A stretch of DNA of 15,946 nucleotides from Xanthomonas translucens pv. translucens DSM 18974 (GTDB lineage: Bacteria; Pseudomonadota; Gammaproteobacteria; Xanthomonadales; Xanthomonadaceae), in contig NZ_CAPJ01000164.1 of the NCBI RefSeq assembly GCF_000331775.1, forward strand, positions 1 through 15,946, given 5' to 3'. The translations under genes and the position numbers were made by a program. How positions within the stretch are numbered: position 1 is the first letter of the stretch; every line of letters starts with the position of its first letter. The notes under the pieces were generated by a model that was not told the DNA's origin, did not search any database, and saw only the letters and a list, made by a program, of their open reading frames with translations. Shown here one piece after another: positions 5,726-13,991 of the stretch.

Positions 5726-6271
5726 CTAGAACGGATCGCTGCCCGGGCGCAGGTCGATGCCCAGGATCGCCGCCAGCCGCTGCATGTCCTCGTCGTCGCG
5801 GCTGAGCGCCATCCAGCCGGCACGGTCGTCGCCGCCGGTGTCCCAGCACCAGATGCTGTAGCCGTACTCGCGCAGGCGGTCGTAGGCCACCGCCAGCAGC
5901 GAGGCGGTGTCGTGGGCGCCGAGGAAGTCCTCGTCGTCGAGGTCGCCGCCCCAGTCGAGGCGCAGGTTCCAGCGCGCGGCCAATTCGTCGATCGCGCCGA
6001 TCAGCGCTACGGTATCGCCGCCGTCCACGTAGAAGCCGGAGGTCCAGTCGATGGCGTCCTTCAGCGTCCACAGCCAGCCGTCGCCATCGCTCTCCACCTC
6101 GCCCGCCGCCTCGCGGTAGGCGTTGAACTGGCGCAGCGCGGTTTCGTCGTCGCCGGGATTGATCAGCAGCAGCAGGTTCCAGATCAGCCCCTGCTGGGTA
6201 TCCGGATCGTCGTCGTCCGCGTCGCCGCTGAGGTCGTCGGGGTCGTCGTAGTCGGCGCTGTTGTCGGGCAT
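5726..6271 (-). CDS. Acidic conserved hypothetical protein, DUF6630-like
   Basis: The ATG at 6271-6269 gives 181 aa starting MPDNSADYDDPDDLSGDADD. The frame is open for 49 more codons upstream, but these are Arg-rich and unlike the protein, so the later start is preferred although no strong Shine-Dalgarno is seen. After the acidic N-terminus (1-28) comes a folded domain: GLIWNLLLLINPGDDETALR, WLWTLKDAIDWTSGFYVDGG, a helix ELAARWNLRLDWGGDLDDED, ASLLAVAYDRLREYGYSIWC, and WDTGGDDRAGWMALSRDD. The 'LINPGDDE', 'L.D.L..L...W' and 'W.TGGD.' pattern resembles DUF6630 proteins as I recall; this was not checked by search. No catalytic motif is evident and no signal peptide is present, so it is probably a soluble cytoplasmic protein. 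It is divergent from the DUF3297 gene. Confidence 0.8.
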   Translation of the reverse strand: MPDNSADYDDPDDLSGDADDDDPDTQQGLIWNLLLLINPGDDETALRQFNAYREAAGEVESDGDGWLWTLKDAIDWTSGFYVDGGDTVALIGAIDELAARWNLRLDWGGDLDDEDFLGAHDTASLLAVAYDRLREYGYSIWCWDTGGDDRAGWMALSRDDEDMQRLAAILGIDLRPGSDPF

Positions 6272-6416
6272 GGCGGCGGATCTGTGCTGCGGAACGCGCA
6301 GTGTGACGCGCCGGGCGCGGCGACGGAAGCGCGGCGACACTCGGCAGCGGCGCCGCAGACGTTTATCCTTCGCTCCCGGAAGACGGCGCCACCCGCCGCC
6401 AAGCGAACCCACGACC

Positions 6417-6662
6417 ATGCCCGATACCCCTCCCGATCACCTGGCGATCAGCCCGCAGAGCCCGTTTCACGATGCGCAGGCGCTGGCGCGCGGCGTCGGC
6501 ATCCGCTTCAACGGCGTGGAGCGCGACAACGTGGAGGAGTATTCGGTCAGCGAAGGCTGGATCCGCGTGCAGGTCGGCAAGGCGCGCGACCGCCGCGGCA
6601 ATCCGATGACGATGAAGATCAACGGCCAGGTCGAGGCGTACTACCTGGAAAAAACCGCCTGA
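6417..6662 (+). CDS. DUF3297 family small protein
   Basis: ATG at 6417 gives 81 aa. The sequence MPDTPPDHLAISPQSPFHDA, then LARGVGIRFNGVERDNVEEY, SVSEGWIRV, GNPMTMKINGQVEAYY fits DUF3297, a family of about 80 residues with a nearly invariant 'DHL.I.P.SP....LARGVGIRFNG.E..NVEEYcvSEGW.RV..GK..DR.GNPm..K..G.V' pattern. An upstream in-frame ATG at 6261 would add 52 Arg-rich residues that do not belong to the family. The fold is probably an all-beta minidomain; no function is known to me. It is a single gene divergent from the DUF6630-like gene and convergent with the ABC permease gene. Confidence 0.9.
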   Translation: MPDTPPDHLAISPQSPFHDAQALARGVGIRFNGVERDNVEEYSVSEGWIRVQVGKARDRRGNPMTMKINGQVEAYYLEKTA

Positions 6663-6678
6663 GCGCCGCCCGCGGCCG

Positions 6679-6699
6679 CCGGCTCAGGATTTGAGCCGG
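6679..6699. terminator. Hairpin over the permease stop codon
   Basis: CCGGCTCA (6679-6686) and TGAGCCGG (6692-6699) are perfect 8-bp arms around loop GGATT. The minus-strand stop codon of the permease (6686-6684) lies inside the stem. It sits between convergent genes and may serve both, though no T-run is present. Confidence 0.5.
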
Positions 6700-7441
6700 T
6701 AGCCGCTGCGGAAGATCGCCCAGACCACGCTCAGGCACAACGCCAGGAACACCCCGGTCATGCCCGCGCTGACCGCGATGTGCACGTCGGCCTTGCCGAA
6801 GAACGCCCAGCGGAAGCCGCTGACCAGGTACACCACCGGGTTGAACCAGCTGATCTTCTGCCACAGCGGCGGCAGCATGCTGATCGAGTAGAAGCTGCCG
6901 CCGAGGAAGGTCAGCGGGGTCACCACCATCAGCGGGATCAACTGCAGCTTCTCGAAGCCGTCGGCCCAGATGCCGATGATGAAACCGAACAGGCTGAAGG
7001 TCAGCGCGGTCAGCACCAGGAAGCCGAACATCCACAGCGGATGGGCGATCTCGTACGGCACGAACGCGCGTGCGGTGAGCAGGATCAGCAGGCCCAGCAG
7101 CACCGACTTGCTCGCCGCCGCGCCGACGTAGCCGATCACCACCTCCCACCATGCCACCGGCGCCGACAGCACCTCGTAGATGGTGCCGGCCCAGCGCGGC
7201 ATGTAGATGCCGAACGAGGCGTTGGACACGCTCTCGTTGAGCAGCGACAGCATCACCAGCCCGGGGATGATGTAGGCGCCGTAGCTGATCCCGTCGATGG
7301 CGCCCATGCGCGAGCCGATCGCCGCGCCGAACACCACGAAGTACAGCGAGGTCGACAGCACCGGCGAGGCGATCGACTGGGTGAGCGTGCGGAAGGTGCG
7401 CGCCATCTCGAAACGGTAGATTGCGGCGATCGCATGCAGGT

Positions 7442-7445
<4 letters not shown>
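6684..7445 (-). CDS. ABC-2 type transporter permease (YadH-like)
   Basis: The ATG at 7445-7443 gives 253 aa and overlaps the ATPase stop as ATGA, so the two are translationally coupled. The protein has a short N-terminal cytoplasmic helix ([15 protein letters not shown]) and six hydrophobic segments, at roughly 22-45, 58-78, 104-130, 138-165, 170-190 and 225-247. Between the first two is [14 protein letters not shown], and near the fifth [20 protein letters not shown], followed by [18 protein letters not shown]. These are typical of ABC-2 exporters, and the whole aligns by eye with E. coli YadH (256 aa). It probably forms a homodimeric exporter with the ATPase upstream; the substrate is unknown. 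Drug or envelope-component export is the usual assumption for this subfamily. Confidence 0.9.
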
Positions 7446-8389
<944 letters not shown>

Positions 8390-8408
8390 GGGAGGCCTGG
8401 GCGGGAGT

Positions 8409-8443
8409 CGGGACCGGGGACCGGGGACCGGGGACCGGGGACC
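8409..8443 (+). repeat. Heptamer array (GGGGACC)5, G-quadruplex-capable on plus strand
   Basis: Five tandem 7-bp units are present, the first with one change. The plus strand has a run of three Gs then four runs of four Gs, each separated by ACC. Four G4 runs with 3-nt loops is a canonical quadruplex pattern. It lies about 20 bp before the ABC ATPase start (minus strand) and faces an inverted array at 8540-8566. Confidence 0.9.
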
Positions 8444-8539
8444 GAAGAGCCTAGCAGCAGTCAAGTGTTTGTTGCGGCTACAGCGCCAAACCATGCGTTG
8501 CGTCTGCGCAGATGCGCTACCAGATCAAGTGCATCTCCG

Positions 8540-8566
8540 GGTCCCCGGTCCCCGGTCCCCGGTCCC
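8540..8566 (-). repeat. Heptamer array (GGTCCCC)4, inverted partner of the array at 8409-8443
   Basis: Four tandem units of the reverse complement of the first array begin 2 nt after the antiporter stop codon. On the minus strand, which is the mRNA sense of both flanking genes, there are three runs of four Gs and one of three, again with ACC loops. The 96-bp spacer between the arrays (8444-8539) has no gene and no convincing promoter. Confidence 0.9.
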
Positions 8567-8568
8567 GA

Positions 8569-10206
8569 TCAACTCTTTCGCCGCGCCTCCAGCAAATCCA
8601 GATTCCGGATCAGCCGGCGCGCGATCTCGTCGGAGATCTTGCGCTGGCGGGTCAGTTTGAACAGTTCCTGGCGTTCGGCCTGCAGGCCGGCGTGGCGCAG
8701 CTGGCGCAGCACGTCGTCCAGCCGCCGCGCCTCTTCCGGATCGCTCTCCATCGCCTCGCCGTGGTCGAGGTGGCGCTGGTACAGGGCGCTGACCCGGATC
8801 GCCGCCTCGTTGTAGAGGTCGGCGTGTTCGCTGTCCTGCACCAGCCGCTGGCGCAGCTTCTCCACCGCCGCCAGCGCCGCGCGCGAGGATTCGCGCCGCG
8901 CCAGGTCCTCCTCCAGGCGGTCGCTGGGTTCCTCGGGCAGTTCCAGGCCGCGCAGCAGCCGCGGCAGTGCCACGCTGGCGACCAGCAGCGAGGTGACGAT
9001 CACCGCGCTGGCCAGGAAGATCACCAGGTCGCGCGCCGGGAACGCAGCGCCCGTGGGCAGCAACAGCGGCAGGGTCAACACGCCGGCCAGGGTGATCGCG
9101 CCGCGCACGCCGGCCAGCGAGGTGGCCACGATGATCCGCGACGGCGGACTGCGCCGTTCCTCGCCGCGGCGCCGCGCCTTGAGCAGGTTCCAGCGCAGCG
9201 ACAGCCACACCCAGACGAAGCGCAACAGCAGCAGACCGAGGTAGATGGCCAGCGCGTAGCACAGCAGCCACCACGGATTGAGGTGCCCGGCCTCGTCGAT
9301 GTTGTGCACCGCGCCCTGCACGATCCCCGGCAACTGCTCGCCGAGCAGCACGAACATGATGCCGTTGAGGGTGAACTGGACCATGTCCCACACCGCCGAG
9401 CGCTGCACGCGCATGCTGCCCGGGGCGCGGCCGCTCAGTTCCACGTAGCTCATGCTGATGCCGGCGGCGACCGCGGCGAGGATGCCGGAGGCGTTGATCG
9501 CCTCGGCCAGCAGATAGGCGGCGAACGGCAGCAGCAGGTTGACCAGGATCGCCGCGCCGGGTTCCTCGCCGACCTGGCGCCAGATCCAGCGTTGCGCCAG
9601 GCTCGCGCCCAGGGTCACGCCAACGCCGGCGGCCACGCCGACCAGCGCCACCCACAGGAAGGTCAGCGAGGCGTCGGCCAGCGAGAACGTGCCGGTCATC
9701 GCCGCAGCCACCGCGAACTGGAAGCAGACCAGGCCGGATGCGTCGTTGAGCAGCGATTCGCCTTCCAGGATGTGCATCAGCCGCTTCGGGATCGGCGCCC
9801 GTGCCGCGATCGAGGACACCGCGATCGGATCGGTCGGCGACACCACCGCGGCCAGCGCGAACGCCACCGCCAGCGGCATCGCCGGGATCATCCAGTGGAT
9901 CAGGAAGCCGGCGCCGACCACGGTGAACACCACCAGGCCCAGCGCCAGTTCCAGGATCGCGCCCTTGTCGCGGAACAGGCCCTGCTTGGGGATGCGCCAG
10001 CCGTCCAGGAACAGCAGCGGCGGCAGGAACAGCAGGAAGAACAGCTCCGGCTCCAGCGCGTAGCCCTTCTTGAACACCCCGGCGATAACCGCGCCCAGGC
10101 CGATCTGCACCAGCGGCAACGGCAGCGAAAACGGCAGTACGCGGACCAGATAGCCGCTGGCCACCACCGCCAGCAACATCGCCAACACCACTTCGATCGA
10201 ATGCAT
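8569..10206 (-). CDS. CPA1-family Na+/H+ antiporter
   Basis: The ATG at 10206-10204 gives 545 aa (MHSIEVVLAMLLAVVASGYL), the expected length for bacterial CPA1 antiporters; an in-frame ATG 20 codons upstream would add a Cys/Arg-rich stretch. The membrane domain covers about residues 5-420 with around 12 hydrophobic segments. Recognisable motifs are PELFFLLFLPPLLFLDGW (53-70), the ion-site motif SPTDP with Asp126, and GESLLNDASGLV (149-160), whose Asn154-Asp155 pair is typical of electroneutral CPA1 exchangers. SLAGVRGAITLAGVL (C-terminal third) is the usual conserved Arg/Gly motif. The last ~130 residues are a charged, helical cytoplasmic tail. It should exchange Na+ or K+ for H+ at the inner membrane for pH and salt balance. 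It is divergent from the methyltransferase gene and is followed 2 nt after the stop by a heptamer array. Confidence 0.93.
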   Translation of the reverse strand: MHSIEVVLAMLLAVVASGYLVRVLPFSLPLPLVQIGLGAVIAGVFKKGYALEPELFFLLFLPPLLFLDGWRIPKQGLFRDKGAILELALGLVVFTVVGAGFLIHWMIPAMPLAVAFALAAVVSPTDPIAVSSIAARAPIPKRLMHILEGESLLNDASGLVCFQFAVAAAMTGTFSLADASLTFLWVALVGVAAGVGVTLGASLAQRWIWRQVGEEPGAAILVNLLLPFAAYLLAEAINASGILAAVAAGISMSYVELSGRAPGSMRVQRSAVWDMVQFTLNGIMFVLLGEQLPGIVQGAVHNIDEAGHLNPWWLLCYALAIYLGLLLLRFVWVWLSLRWNLLKARRRGEERRSPPSRIIVATSLAGVRGAITLAGVLTLPLLLPTGAAFPARDLVIFLASAVIVTSLLVASVALPRLLRGLELPEEPSDRLEEDLARRESSRAALAAVEKLRQRLVQDSEHADLYNEAAIRVSALYQRHLDHGEAMESDPEEARRLDDVLRQLRHAGLQAERQELFKLTRQRKISDEIARRLIRNLDLLEARRKS

Positions 10207-10432
10207 GCTCGTCCGGACGGCGACGCCGCACCGCCGGCACCGCACCATGAATGGGGGAAGCGGCAAGCAAAGCGCACCGCAGGCGCGATGTCCAGTGGCA
10301 GCTGCGCGCGGTATTCATGCGCCGGCATGGTGGCGAAACCTGCGCGACCCGGCGCCGCAGCGCGGCACGCGCTACCATCGCATCGATCTGTGCGCAGACC
10401 GAACCCAGCGTGCCGCCGCCGTCGGAGACTCC

Positions 10433-11101
10433 ATGCTTACCATCCAAGAACTCAACCGCTTCCTCGACGACCCGGCGGTGAGCGACAACGTCACCCAGGT
10501 CTGGACCCTGATCGGCCAGCATTTCGAGCAGGCCCAGGCCAACCTGCCGGCCGAACACGCGATGCAGCGGCGCGAACTGTCGTTCCACGATCATGTGCGG
10601 CTGCTGGGGTATCTGTGCCTGCTGCTGGAGGGAATCCCCGGCGACCTGGTCGAGATCGGCGTGTGGAAGGGCAAGTCGCTGGTGCTGATGAACGAGATCA
10701 GCAATCGCCAGCGCCGGGTGATCGGCATGGATCCGTTCGCCTTGCCCAACCAGTTCGAAGAGTTCAACCACTATCGCCAGCTGCTGCTGCCCAATGCGCA
10801 GTTCATCCGCGGCTACTCGGAGTTCTGCGCCCAGCATTTCTACAACATGAAGCCGGAAGTGGTCTTGCTGCATATCGACGGCGGCCACACCGGACGCAAT
10901 GTGTTGCTGGATTTCCTGCTGTATGCGCCCAGCGTGGTGACCGGCGGATTCGTGGTGTTCGACGACTACGGCGACCACCAGCACTCGCCGGAAGTCGGCC
11001 CGGCGGTCGACCTGCTGCGCGCCACCGGTTACTTCAACGACTTCCATGTGCTGGGGTGCGCGCATGGGTTCGAGAACAGCTACGTGCTGCAGCGCCGCTG
11101 A
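10433..11101 (+). CDS. TylF-like class I SAM-dependent methyltransferase
   Basis: ATG at 10433 with a GGAG site 6-7 bp upstream, 222 aa. In-frame ATGs further upstream lie in sequence that does not look conserved. Motif I is VEIGVWKGKS (73-82) after GDL, followed by GMDPF with acidic Asp100 as the probable ribose contact. HIDGGH (147-152) and VVFDDYGD (174-181) are the metal-site and post-II motifs of the TylF/macrocin O-methyltransferase group, and VLLDFLLYAPSVVTGGFVVF links them. The N-terminal 50 residues are a helical cap (ELNRFLDDPAVSDNVTQVWT). Such enzymes usually methylate hydroxyls on sugars or other small molecules and bind a divalent metal. No sugar-biosynthesis neighbours are present, so the substrate is unknown. 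It stands alone, 226 bp from the divergent antiporter start; a TACCAT hexamer at 10374-10379 is a weak -10 candidate. Confidence 0.88.
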   Translation: MLTIQELNRFLDDPAVSDNVTQVWTLIGQHFEQAQANLPAEHAMQRRELSFHDHVRLLGYLCLLLEGIPGDLVEIGVWKGKSLVLMNEISNRQRRVIGMDPFALPNQFEEFNHYRQLLLPNAQFIRGYSEFCAQHFYNMKPEVVLLHIDGGHTGRNVLLDFLLYAPSVVTGGFVVFDDYGDHQHSPEVGPAVDLLRATGYFNDFHVLGCAHGFENSYVLQRR

Positions 11102-11325
11102 GTCCGCAGGTGGTGTCTACCGCGCCCGTCAGCGCCGGCCGGTGGCAGCGCCTGCATGGGCGCTCGACGCGCAGCATGTGCGGCAGGCACACGTCCGTCG
11201 CCATACGCGGTCTTGCCTGCGCGGCGTCGGCACGGTCGCGGCGCAGGCGCGCTCGCCGGCAACGCGCGTAGCCGCGCGGCGCGCTACCACGCGCGATGCC
11301 CATTCATCATTATCTGGGAGGCGTG

Positions 11326-11406
11326 ATGCAACCGCGCCAGCGCAATCGCCGTAAACCGTGTGCACGGTCGACTGGCCGGGCATTCCCTCAAGGAGCAATC
11401 CCATGA
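11326..11406 (+). CDS. Possible 26-residue basic leader ORF ahead of the FAS1 gene
   Basis: ATG at 11326 follows a strong GGGAGG Shine-Dalgarno (11316-11321) with a short 4-nt gap. It encodes MQPRQRNRRKPCARSTGRAF, then PQGAIP, and stops at TGA 11404-11406, overlapping the FAS1 ATG as ATGA. The peptide is very basic (seven Arg/Lys in the first 14 residues). It has no family I know. Either it is a translationally coupled leader peptide or the Shine-Dalgarno match is chance in GC-rich sequence. The remainder of 11102-11325 shows no gene and no clear promoter; it is GC-rich and unlike its neighbours in no obvious way. Confidence 0.35.
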   Translation: MQPRQRNRRKPCARSTGRAFPQGAIP

Positions 11407-11993
11407 AGATCAACTTGCTGGCCCTGGCCCTCGCCGGCCTCGTCTCGCTGCCCGCCATGGCCGCAACCAGCCCGGCGGCGATGCACGACCACGCCGCGAT
11501 GACCGAGGCCAAGCCCAATCCGATGGTCGGCGGCGCCCCGATGTACGCGACCAAGGACATCATCGACAACGCGGTCAACTCCAAGGATCACACGACCCTG
11601 GTTGCCGCGGTCAAGGCCGCCGGCCTGGTGGACACGCTGAAGGGCGCAGGCCCGTTCACCGTGTTCGCACCGACCAACGCTGCCTTCGCCGCACTGCCGG
11701 CAGGCACGGTGGACACGCTGCTCAAACCCGAGAACAAAGCGAAGCTGACCCAGGTGCTGACCTATCACGTGGTCGCCGGCAAGCTGGATGCGACGACGCT
11801 GCTGGCGCAGATCAAGTCCGGCGGCGGCAGCGCCAAGCTGACCACCGTGCAGGGCGAACCGCTGATCGCCAAGACCCGCGGCGGCAAGGTCACCCTCACC
11901 GACGCCAAGGGCCATACCGCCCAGGTCACCACCGCCGACGTGATGCAGAGCAATGGCGTGATCCATGTGGTGGACAAGGTTTTGATGCCGTAA
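11403..11993 (+). CDS. Exported fasciclin (FAS1) domain protein
   Basis: ATG at 11403 with a good AAGGAG site 8 bp upstream, 196 aa. Residues 1-20 are a signal peptide (LLALALAGLVSLPAMA|A). Residues 22-48 are a Met/His-rich linker containing AAMHDHAAM, a pattern seen in copper-handling periplasmic proteins. One FAS1 domain fills 50-196: DIIDNAVNS, H1 box GPFTVFAPTNAAFAALP (83-99), TYHVVAGKLD (120-129) and H2 box NGVIHVVDKVLMP (184-196). FAS1 proteins are small adhesion or surface-ligand modules; single-domain secreted forms are common in proteobacteria, often near ECF sigma genes, none of which is visible here. It should be periplasmic or extracellular. A stable terminator follows, and a possible leader ORF overlaps its start. 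Confidence 0.93.
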   Translation: MKINLLALALAGLVSLPAMAATSPAAMHDHAAMTEAKPNPMVGGAPMYATKDIIDNAVNSKDHTTLVAAVKAAGLVDTLKGAGPFTVFAPTNAAFAALPAGTVDTLLKPENKAKLTQVLTYHVVAGKLDATTLLAQIKSGGGSAKLTTVQGEPLIAKTRGGKVTLTDAKGHTAQVTTADVMQSNGVIHVVDKVLMP

Positions 11994-12024
11994 GCACACC
12001 TCGGGGGGTGCATTGGCATCGCGG

Positions 12025-12049
12025 GGACGGCTGCGGCCGTCCTCGTTTT
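12025..12049 (+). terminator. Intrinsic terminator of the FAS1 gene
   Basis: GGACGGC-tgcg-GCCGTCC is a perfect 7-bp stem with a tetraloop, followed by TCGTTTT, 31 bp after the stop codon. It is the best intrinsic terminator in the window. Confidence 0.8.
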
Positions 12050-12111
12050 GCGCCATCCATTCGGCAGGTCGGGACCTGCGCGGCCGGCCCACTGCAATGA
12101 CGGGCGCGCGC

Positions 12112-13554
12112 TCAGTCGCCGGCATTGCCCTCGCGCGGCGCCTGCGTCTGCCCGGCGAGAACGCGCAAGTCGTCCACGAAGCCTCGATAGGCGGCCTCGG
12201 CCGCCTCGCGGCCGCGCTGGCGCAGCACCCACGACGGATGCACCGTGGCCAGCGCGCGGCTGCCGTCGGTCAGCGGTTGCCACTGCCCGCGCTGCGCCAT
12301 CAACGCAAAGCCGTTGCCCAGCACCGCGCGTGCCGCGGTGGCGCCCAGGCACAGCACGATGCTCGGACGCACGCGTGCCAGCTCGCCGGCCAGCCAGAAA
12401 CGGCAGGCTTCCACGTGCGCGCGCTCGGGATTGCGATGCAGCCGCGCCTTGCCGCGCTGCTCGAAGCGGAAATGCTTGACCGCATTGGTCACGTACAGCC
12501 CGGCGCGGGCGATGCCGAGTTCGTGCAGCGCGCGATCGAACAGGCGCCCGGCCGGACCCACGAACGGCCGCCCGCTCAGGTCTTCCTCGTCGCCGGGCTG
12601 CTCGCCCACCACCATCACCGCCGCATCGTGCGGCCCCTCGCCGAACACGGTCTGCGTGGCCGGTTGCCATAGCGCACAGCGGCGACACTCGCGCGCCGCC
12701 GCGCGCAGCGCTTCGAGGCTGTCGTCGGTTGCGACCACGGCCGGCGCCGGCGCTGCGGGAATGCGCCGGCGCACCGGCGCCGGCGCGCGCTCGGCCATGG
12801 CGCGCACACGTTGCCCGGCCTCGCGGATCAGGCCCGGCAGCAACTGCGTTTCCGGCAGGTTCTTCCAGTATTTCTGCGGCATCTCCTGGCGCATCATGTC
12901 CGGATTGAGCCGCGCCGGATTGAAGATGTTGGCGTAGTAGGTGCGCCACAACACATCCTGCGCATCGTCGGCCGGCGCATCGGTGCGCTGCGCGCCGGCG
13001 CCGAACTGCAGCGCCGCGCCATCCCAGCGCACACTGCGGTACGGGGTCAGGATCGCCCAACGCATGCCGGCGAAACGGCGCGCGAAGAACGGCGCGACGC
13101 GATCGACGATGCGATGTTCCGGCTCGAACCAGGCGACGAACGTCTCCTCCTCGCCAGGCACCTCGCGAAAGCGCACGAACGCCTTCATCTTGTGACTATC
13201 GCGGCGCACCGCCTGCGCCCACTGCTGCGCCCGATGCACATCGGCATCGGTGACCCGCTGCAACAGCGCCCGCTCGCCCGACGCGATCCGCCACAACAAC
13301 CGATACAGCAACGCATGCCGCTGCGCATCGCGATGGCACAGCACCGCCCCGGCCAAGGCCAGGAACTCGGCGGAAACCCGCGGCGCCGCCACCGTCGCGG
13401 TCAACGCCGCCACATCGGTCCCGGCCAGCAACCCGCCCTGAGCATCCCCTTCCCAGACCAGCGACTCCGGCGCCACCTGCGCGCACCATGCCGCCCGCGC
13501 CGCCGCCCGCCACGTCTCAAGACACCACGGCGGCACCACCTCAGCCCGGAACAC
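12112..13554 (-). CDS. DUF4130-UdgX fusion: uracil-DNA glycosylase family DNA-repair protein
   Basis: The start is GTG at 13554-13552 (FRAEVVPPWCLETWR), 480 aa. Residues 1-255 are the DUF4130 half (TIGR03915-type): YRLLWRIASGE, DADVHRAQQWAQAVRRDSHK, MKAFVRFRE, then FNPARLNPDMMRQEMPQKYW. Residues about 280-466 are a UdgX-type glycosylase: Cys290-x2-Cys293, FGEGPHDA, GEQPGDEEDL (317-326), PFVGPAGRLFDRAL, TNAVKHFRFEQRGKARLH, Cys384, LCLGATAARA with Cys402, and TVHPSWVLR. His373 in the 'GKxRLH' loop corresponds to the histidine by which mycobacterial UdgX becomes covalently joined to the abasic site after uracil release, so capture of uracil-containing DNA is expected. The four cysteines should hold a 4Fe-4S cluster. 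Its classical partner, a radical SAM protein, lies upstream on the same strand, separated by a structured spacer. Confidence 0.9.
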   Translation of the reverse strand: MFRAEVVPPWCLETWRAAARAAWCAQVAPESLVWEGDAQGGLLAGTDVAALTATVAAPRVSAEFLALAGAVLCHRDAQRHALLYRLLWRIASGERALLQRVTDADVHRAQQWAQAVRRDSHKMKAFVRFREVPGEEETFVAWFEPEHRIVDRVAPFFARRFAGMRWAILTPYRSVRWDGAALQFGAGAQRTDAPADDAQDVLWRTYYANIFNPARLNPDMMRQEMPQKYWKNLPETQLLPGLIREAGQRVRAMAERAPAPVRRRIPAAPAPAVVATDDSLEALRAAARECRRCALWQPATQTVFGEGPHDAAVMVVGEQPGDEEDLSGRPFVGPAGRLFDRALHELGIARAGLYVTNAVKHFRFEQRGKARLHRNPERAHVEACRFWLAGELARVRPSIVLCLGATAARAVLGNGFALMAQRGQWQPLTDGSRALATVHPSWVLRQRGREAAEAAYRGFVDDLRVLAGQTQAPREGNAGD

Positions 13555-13630
13555 ACTTCACCCCTCGCATCACCCCACCAGCACCAACGCGACAGGCACC
13601 AGCGCCACACTCACCACAACAACCGCCGCC

Positions 13631-13674
<44 letters not shown>

Positions 13675-13725
13675 CGGTGATCTTGCTTTTAAAACTTCCC
13701 GCCTTAAAGCGAGCCGAGCACCGCA

Positions 13726-13899
13726 GCGGCGAGCGGCCGAAGAGGCGCCCTTGTTTGAGCGAAGCGAGTTTGGGCGCCGTGCCGCTCGCCGCGAGGAGCG
13801 CAGGGGACCGGTGCGGCTGTATCGCACCGGCTCGTGTCGGGCGGGAGCGGTTTTGGTTACTTTTGCCAAGACAAAAGTGACTCGCGCCGACCGGCGCGA
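13726..13899. other. Structured non-coding element with four perfect hairpins
   Basis: Hairpin A has a basal 12-bp stem GCGGCGAGCGGC / GCCGCTCGCCGC (13726-13737, 13781-13792) and an apical 7-bp stem GGCGCCC / GGGCGCC (13744-13750, 13772-13778). Hairpin B is CCGGTGCG-N7-CGCACCGG (13808-13830). Hairpin C is ACTTTTG-N6-CAAAAGT (13859-13878). Hairpin D is TCGCGCC-gacc-GGCGCGA (13882-13899). The stretch TTTTGGTTACTTTTG with CAAAAGTGACTCG is one I recall recurring between genes in Xanthomonas and related genomes, so this is likely a dispersed repeat or RNA element, not a gene. Transcription direction is unknown. Confidence 0.65.
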
Positions 13900-13925
13900 A
13901 AGCTCTTGATCTTGCTCTTGCTTCA

Positions 13926-13964
<39 letters not shown>

Positions 13965-13991
13965 AAAGTCATCGCAACACCGCACATCACG

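Noticed and set aside
8444..8539. Promoter for the ABC ATPase between the heptamer arrays (TTGACT on the minus strand)
   Set aside because: No -10 hexamer lies 16-18 bp from it; the next bases run into the array.
10247..10432. Extended N-terminus of the methyltransferase from upstream in-frame ATGs
   Set aside because: The extra residues are Arg/Ala-rich and disordered-looking, whereas the ATG at 10433 has a GGAG site and starts the helical cap directly.
8512..11271. A 919-codon plus-strand open frame opposite the antiporter
   Set aside because: It is a Gln/His/Arg-rich antisense shadow of the antiporter and crosses the methyltransferase gene in another frame; it has no domain or start signal.
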